Shown here piece by piece: positions 30,640 through 35,056 of a stretch of 35,056 bases of DNA. The translations under genes were made by a program, and so were the position numbers. Positions within the stretch are counted from its first letter, which is position 1. Each line of letters begins with the position of its first letter. The notes beneath the pieces were generated by a model that made no database searches, had not been told where the DNA came from, and saw nothing but the letters and a program-made list of their open reading frames with translations. This stretch comes from Prevotellaceae bacterium (GTDB lineage Bacteria > Bacteroidota > Bacteroidia > Bacteroidales > Bacteroidaceae): positions 1-35,056 of the forward strand of contig JAQYPT010000065.1 in NCBI GenBank assembly GCA_028726625.1. Reading direction: 5' to 3'.

Positions 30640-33582
30640 ATGAAAAAATCATTTACCTATTTTTTGTCAAGCCTGGCTGCCTTGATTGCGACAGTAGGCG
30701 TGTACGCCCAGATAAACGGCACTGGTTCGGGTGAAACTGACGACAAGACGGTTTACAAAGAAACGTTCGACAAGCAAGAAGCCTTCGATACTTTCACCAT
30801 CATCGATGCCAACAACGACAAAGTTACGTGGAGATACAACAAAAGCGATAAACATGCAGAATGTTATTACGCCTCAAAAGGGACGAGCGACGACTGGCTC
30901 ATCACGCCAGAAATCGCGCTGAAAGCTGGAAAAGTGTATGAGGTGTCGTTTGACACATGGGCCAGCGGATCCTATTATACCGAGAAGTTGAGTGTATGGT
31001 ATGGTCAGGGCAAAGAGCCAAGTAAGTATAACGTCCTGCTTCCCACTCTCGGCATTAAGTACGGTGTTGCCTCGCTTTCCAACACAATCACTATCAAGGC
31101 CGACGGCAACTACCGAATAGCGTTCCACGATGAGAGCCCAGCCAACCAATACGCCCTCAACCTGGACAACATCATGGTCAAGGAAATTGCCTCAGCAAGT
31201 GCACCTGCTGCCGTCACCTTCATGACTGCCACACCGGGTGACAAGGGTGAGCTGAAGGCCACCGTGTCGTTCACTTCGCCAGGAAAAGCCATTGACGGAA
31301 ACGCCATCTCATCACTCACTAAAATTGACGTATTGCGTAATAACAAAGTGATTCACACGTTTGAAAACCCAGCTGTCAACCAGTCGATGTCCTATACCGA
31401 CGAGCAAGCACCCAATGGCAATCACACCTATTCGGTCGTGGCATATAACGAAGCAGGAGCAGGCCTGCCCGTATCCTCTGAAATTTATATTGGAGAAGAC
31501 ACCCCAGGTGCCGTGAGCAACATAAAACTTGTAGATAATGGCAGTACGTACACCTTGTCATGGACAGCACCAACCAAGGGAGCAACGGGACGATATTATA
31601 GTGGTACCAACCTAAAGTACAACATCTACATCCCCCAAGGCGGTGCCAGTTCGAAGCTATACAAAGCCAATGTAGATGGCACTTCCATCACCATCCCCAG
31701 CATTGGTGGAGAACAAGATTTGATGAGATACCAAGTTTCTGCCGTCAACATAGGTGGTGAAGGTGAGAAAACCAACTCAAACGTCATCGTGGTTGGTGAT
31801 GTTTACGACTTGCCTATTGCCGAATCGTTTGACGACGGCAAGACCAATACCAAGCATTATTGGTGGAGAGACTCAAAAAGTCAGAGCTACTGGCTGTTGA
31901 GCAGCCATGGGTATATTCTTTGGACACCAGACAACGAATACGACGAGGCATGGTGGAACTCAGGCAAGATCTCACTGAACAACTCGGCAAAACCAAAACT
32001 TACATTCAAATATAACATCCTTGCTAAATCGAGAACCGCTATACAAGTAGAGGCACTGAAACCCAACTTAGAAACAGTAAAATTGGGTTATGTGGATGGT
32101 TTCACGAGTGGAAAGAACGGTTGGCAGAGCTATCGTATTGATTTGTCACCAGTGAAAAACGAAAGATATGTGATCATCAAGTTCCATGGTGTTGCCGACG
32201 ATACGGAATACATCGGTCTTGACGACATCAACATTGCTGACGACACCGAAAACAACCTTGCCGTAAAAGTTACAGCCCCGGCTCTTGGTACAACAGGCCT
32301 GCCGCTGCAAGTACAGGTGATTGTAAACAACACCGGCTCAAAAGCTGCCTCAAACTTCACCATACACCTCTATCAGAATGGGGAGGCGGTTGCCGACAGC
32401 ACCGTTACCGAATCAATCGCATCGCTGGAATCACACAGTTATCTCCTGTCATTCGTCCCACAGGTGGGGACAGAAAGTGCCGAGATATATGCTGTGATTG
32501 ATTATGGGGCCGACGAATACTTGGAGAATAATACTTCGAAAAAAGTCATTGTCCCCTTGCAACAGCCAACCATGAAACCGGCCACCAACCTGACTGTCAG
32601 TACTACAGGTGATAACAGTACAACCATTAGCTGGACAGCTCCTACCCACAGTCAAACGGTTGTAACCGATGACTTTGAGGGTTACAAGCCTTTTTATTTA
32701 TTGAAAGAGGGACCTTACTTGCTGGCCAATTACCAAATTGGACCATGGACTCTGTTCGATGGCGACCAAGAATACTCGATTGCCCTGCCTGGATATAATT
32801 TTGAGAATATGGAAGAATGCTTTGCTTACATGGTATTTAATCCGTCAAAGGTGACTACCTTAGACAAAAAGAAGACTGATCTCGATAAGTTGGAAACGTT
32901 CAGGGCGCATTCGGGCTCACAATTTTTGACTTCATTCTCTATCAACGATGATATGGCTATGTACTCTAAAAAGAGCAACGACTGGCTCATTTCACCGTTG
33001 CTAACAGGTGACAAGCAGACCATTAAGTTCTGGGCAAACGCACTAATGAGTGGTTCGAACGGAGAAGCCAAGTACGAAGTGCTGTATTCGAAGACGGACA
33101 CGCTGGCAGGAAGCTTCATCGTGGTTCAACCAGAAAAGAGTGCACCGGCCAACAATTGGACGGAAAACAAGGTTGAACTGCCAGATGGTACCAAGTATTT
33201 TGCCATTCATTGCACCACACCCACCACCTCGCTGCAGATCTTTATGCTTGACGACATCACCTATACCATAGGTGACGGAGAAATCAAGGGATACAATGTG
33301 TACCGCGACGGTAAAAAGGTTGCCAGGGTGGATGCCAACACCACATCGTTCAACGATGAAGCTACTGGCGATCATCAATATCAGGTGACCGTAGTTTACA
33401 ACAGCGGAGAATCTGTCTATTCGAACAGTGTTACAACTGGAATAGAACGCATGACGAATGAGAACGACTTGCAAGAAAAAGCTGTATACAATCTCAATGG
33501 ACAAAAACTCCCTGCAAAGCAAAGAGGTGTAAACATCATCCAGATGAGTGATGGCTCAACACGAAAGGTAGTGATTCCATAA
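30640..33582 (+). CDS. Secreted multidomain adhesin-like protein (choice-of-anchor J / cleaved-adhesin and Fn3 domains)
   Basis: A 980-aa exported protein with signal peptide MKKSFTYFLSSLAALIATVGVYAQ. It has three jelly-roll domains of the cleaved-adhesin/choice-of-anchor J type. The first, near residues 40-165, has YKETFDKQEAF and DDWLITPEIAL. The second, near 395-535, begins with PIAESFDDGK. The third, near 665-875, has TDDFEGYKPF and NDWLISPLL. Fibronectin III-like segments ending in YSVVAYNEAG, RYQVSAVNIGG and YQVTVVYNSGES separate them, and a CARDB-like region (LAVKVTAPAL, AVIDYGADEYLENN) lies in the middle. The end, VYNLNGQKLPAKQRGVNIIQ, resembles the short C-terminal segments of type IX-secreted or surface proteins in this phylum. 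The ATG at 30640 is the one that gives a signal peptide. It probably binds carbohydrate or host protein; no catalytic site is visible. It is monocistronic, with its own terminator. Confidence 0.88.
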   Translation: MKKSFTYFLSSLAALIATVGVYAQINGTGSGETDDKTVYKETFDKQEAFDTFTIIDANNDKVTWRYNKSDKHAECYYASKGTSDDWLITPEIALKAGKVYEVSFDTWASGSYYTEKLSVWYGQGKEPSKYNVLLPTLGIKYGVASLSNTITIKADGNYRIAFHDESPANQYALNLDNIMVKEIASASAPAAVTFMTATPGDKGELKATVSFTSPGKAIDGNAISSLTKIDVLRNNKVIHTFENPAVNQSMSYTDEQAPNGNHTYSVVAYNEAGAGLPVSSEIYIGEDTPGAVSNIKLVDNGSTYTLSWTAPTKGATGRYYSGTNLKYNIYIPQGGASSKLYKANVDGTSITIPSIGGEQDLMRYQVSAVNIGGEGEKTNSNVIVVGDVYDLPIAESFDDGKTNTKHYWWRDSKSQSYWLLSSHGYILWTPDNEYDEAWWNSGKISLNNSAKPKLTFKYNILAKSRTAIQVEALKPNLETVKLGYVDGFTSGKNGWQSYRIDLSPVKNERYVIIKFHGVADDTEYIGLDDINIADDTENNLAVKVTAPALGTTGLPLQVQVIVNNTGSKAASNFTIHLYQNGEAVADSTVTESIASLESHSYLLSFVPQVGTESAEIYAVIDYGADEYLENNTSKKVIVPLQQPTMKPATNLTVSTTGDNSTTISWTAPTHSQTVVTDDFEGYKPFYLLKEGPYLLANYQIGPWTLFDGDQEYSIALPGYNFENMEECFAYMVFNPSKVTTLDKKKTDLDKLETFRAHSGSQFLTSFSINDDMAMYSKKSNDWLISPLLTGDKQTIKFWANALMSGSNGEAKYEVLYSKTDTLAGSFIVVQPEKSAPANNWTENKVELPDGTKYFAIHCTTPTTSLQIFMLDDITYTIGDGEIKGYNVYRDGKKVARVDANTTSFNDEATGDHQYQVTVVYNSGESVYSNSVTTGIERMTNENDLQEKAVYNLNGQKLPAKQRGVNIIQMSDGSTRKVVIP

Positions 33583-33677
33583 AGATCGTCATGTCCGATC
33601 TGCAACAGCCTTTGTCAGGATAACAGATGTCTGGCTTCAGTACTGGCAAAGGCCTTGCAAAGGATATGAAAAGCTGA

Positions 33678-33710
33678 GGGCGTATCGACATAATGATACC
33701 CCTTTTTTTT
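33678..33710 (+). terminator. Terminator of the adhesin-like gene
   Basis: GGG-C-GTATC (33678-33686) pairs with GATACCCC (33695-33702), with one bulged C, and is followed by eight T's. Confidence 0.85.
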
Positions 33711-33912
33711 GTGTTCTAGAATAGATAAAAAATGCCTCTAATAATTCTTGAGTTAAGTACGACGGAGTGACTAAACTTGGTATATGGAGGTCTAACGGAA
33801 ATCATTACGTACCGAACCCGTGCATAGACCAGAACCTTCGCGTAACAAAGGGAATACAGGTAACCAATCTCTGTAACGGACTCAAGGGTATTGACAAATG
33901 CAATTCAAGTAA
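33711..33912. other. Short gene-free spacer between convergent genes
   Basis: A plus-strand open frame begins at 33767, but it runs through the terminator of the opposite gene and into its 3' end, has no family motif and no promoter. I see no other feature. Confidence 0.5.
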
Positions 33913-33946
33913 AAAGCCTGGCTTGAACAAATTCAAGCCAGGCTTT
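33913..33946 (-). terminator. Terminator of the BACON-like gene
   Basis: A perfect 15-bp stem (33913-33927 with 33932-33946, core AGCCTGGCTTGAA) with loop CAAA. On the minus strand it runs into TTACTTG after the stem's own T's. Confidence 0.85.
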
Positions 33947-33968
33947 CAATATACGTCTTACTCAGCAA

Positions 33969-34928
33969 CTACCTCAAAATCTTACCGATTTCTGATGGAA
34001 GTTTACCAGAAAGCGGATGCTTACGAAGCTGTTTTTTCACTTTTTCGAGAACAGCCTGCTTAGATACTTCGTCTTGATTGGCAGACTTGCCAAATTCGAG
34101 AACGGTACCCTTGGCTGACTTTGGAGTAATCTCCAACATGAATGGCTTATAAAAGAGAGCAACCACGCCCTGGTAACTATTTTTCGTTACTTGATCGGAA
34201 TTGAAAACAAAGAAGCCCAACGTATTCGCATCGTACTCAGCCGACGGATCTTCAGTCAACTCCTTAATAAGGGCATCATTAAATTTATTGTCACCCATAA
34301 AAGCGATTGTTGCGTTCTCTTTATCACTATAGTCAAAGTAGCCAGAGATACTCAACTCTGCTTTTGGTGAAGCAAATATAAAATTTAAATCATTCTTTGA
34401 AAATGCACTCAGATATCCATAGTCAACGATACCAGATACGATGTGATAGTAATTGGCATACATACCCATGTGTTCGCCAGCATTAATGTCGAAACCCAAC
34501 GAGCCTTCGTCGAGCGTCATCGGTAAAGTCCAATTGTTATCAGGGAAATAAATCAGCAACTGACCTTTCACTTCAGCCACCATCACCTTCATCACAGCAA
34601 ATATTTCATCAAGATTCTTCGTATTCTTAGTAATCTGTGACAAATCGTAACCTCCAAGATAGTAGGTCTTGTTGACGATGTCTTTCTTCTCTCCCTGGCA
34701 CACATAAATAGAATCTGTATAAGGTCCTGTGGTGTACTTGATGATACCAGACCGGATATGTCCCGTCTTGTTCTCAGAGAGTTTGATGTTGATGGTTTCA
34801 TCATTGATGCTTGCCTCAGCCCAATCAAGCCCCTTGATGGAAAGATTAGACCCTTCGTTCTTCACTGGGATGCTAATGGTTCTGGCTGCATCGTTATAGA
34901 TAAATTGAGATGTTTCGTAACCATCCAA
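33969..34928 (-). CDS. BACON-domain-like protein, 5'-truncated or TTG-started
   Basis: An open frame of 319 codons. The first ~80 residues (ISIPVKNEGSNLSIKG, DWAEASINDETINIKLSENKTG, GIIKYTTGPYTDSIYVCQG) look like a BACON/Ig-like domain of surface lipoproteins. The rest is a beta-rich domain (TYYLGGYDLSQ, LLIYFPDNNWTLP, GMYANYYHIVSGIVDYG) and a basic C-terminal helix; I do not recognise that part. The frame has no ATG at its beginning. The only candidate start is a TTG at 34928, seven codons after an in-frame TAG, and no signal peptide, lipobox or TAnnTTTG box precedes it. Related proteins are normally exported. The gene therefore probably lost its signal-peptide exon-equivalent front part, although a TTG-started cytoplasmic form cannot be excluded. 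Confidence 0.7.
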   Translation of the reverse strand: MDGYETSQFIYNDAARTISIPVKNEGSNLSIKGLDWAEASINDETINIKLSENKTGHIRSGIIKYTTGPYTDSIYVCQGEKKDIVNKTYYLGGYDLSQITKNTKNLDEIFAVMKVMVAEVKGQLLIYFPDNNWTLPMTLDEGSLGFDINAGEHMGMYANYYHIVSGIVDYGYLSAFSKNDLNFIFASPKAELSISGYFDYSDKENATIAFMGDNKFNDALIKELTEDPSAEYDANTLGFFVFNSDQVTKNSYQGVVALFYKPFMLEITPKSAKGTVLEFGKSANQDEVSKQAVLEKVKKQLRKHPLSGKLPSEIGKILR

Positions 34929-34955
34929 TATTAGCCGTCTTTCACACTAACAAAC

Positions 34956-34987
34956 AACCCTTATATGTCTGGCAGCATATAAGGGTT
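34956..34987 (-). terminator. Terminator of the gene entering from the right edge
   Basis: AACCCTTATATG (34956-34967) pairs perfectly with CATATAAGGGTT (34976-34987) around an 8-nt loop. On the minus strand it is followed by GTTTGTT. It lies just past the stop of the partial gene and immediately ahead of the BACON-like frame. Confidence 0.75.
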
Positions 34988-34992
34988 ATTGG

Positions 34993-35056
34993 TTATTTGA
35001 AGTTTGAAGGTAGCATTTTCGTGAGTTCCTCCTCCGTCATATCTGGCAGGGGCCTT
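34993..35056 (-). CDS. 3' end of a gene cut by the window edge
   Basis: On the minus strand the frame reads RPLPDMTEEELTKMLPSNFK and then TAA (34995-34993). The composition is clearly protein-like, and a terminator follows at once. Too little is visible to name the family. Confidence 0.6.
   Translation of the reverse strand, partial: RPLPDMTEEELTKMLPSNFK

Noticed and set aside
33767..34063. 98-codon plus-strand frame after the adhesin-like gene
   Set aside because: It runs through a strong minus-strand terminator and the 3' end of the BACON-like gene, and lacks a promoter.

Overview
The window looks like chromosomal DNA of a Bacteroidota member, most likely a Prevotella-like species. The signs are: repeated -7 boxes of the TAnnTTTG type, several with a TTG-containing -33 box exactly 20 nt upstream; almost no Shine-Dalgarno sequences; lineage genes such as DUF3822, DUF1080 proteins and an adhesin-like secreted protein; and a moderate GC content. 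I see no rRNA, tRNA, CRISPR array, phage or classical insertion sequence. All identifications come from reading protein motifs; no database search was run.

Layout. 1-690: gene-free lead-in with a repeat copy and a strong promoter. 692-3955 (+): a Pif1/RecD-type helicase with a C-terminal helix-turn-helix, then a secreted endonuclease/exonuclease/phosphatase-family protein. 4190-8684 (-): an operon read etfB, etfA, DUF559, acyl-CoA dehydrogenase, with its own promoter and a bidirectional terminator. Two elements bounded by inverted 37-bp palindromic repeats fill its spacers: one carries the DUF559 nuclease-like gene, the other is a short non-coding version. 9270-12754 (+): dnaG and cardiolipin synthase. 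12777-14600 (-): a membrane-anchored protein, DUF3822 and rsmD, overlapping. 14721-18189 (+): a second RecD-like helicase, ferritin and mutY. 18190-18600 (-): a small lipoprotein.

18726-24031 (-): a five-gene operon (cytoplasmic Gfo/Idh/MocA oxidoreductase, Tat-exported Gfo/Idh/MocA oxidoreductase, two DUF1080 proteins, exported TIM-barrel isomerase) that fits a 3-keto-glycoside catabolic pathway working mostly in the cell envelope. 24365-27083 (+): the ribosome genes rsmA, frr and rsgA, with a 24-bp tandem repeat and a solitary fifth copy of the 37-bp palindrome before rsgA. 27259-29540 (-): ahpC and ahpF, with a terminator between them. 29541-30639: a 1.1-kb gene-poor stretch holding a decayed rsgA fragment. 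30640-33582 (+): a 980-aa secreted multidomain adhesin-like protein. 33969-34928 (-): a BACON-like protein that seems to have lost its 5' end. 34993-35056 (-): the tail of a gene entering from the right edge.

The observation I rate highest is the pair of palindrome-bounded elements in the etf operon. A DUF559 endonuclease-like gene sits between two inverted 37-bp repeats, and 1 kb away the same repeats bound a short non-coding element. This looks like an autonomous/non-autonomous pair of a repeat-mobilising system.
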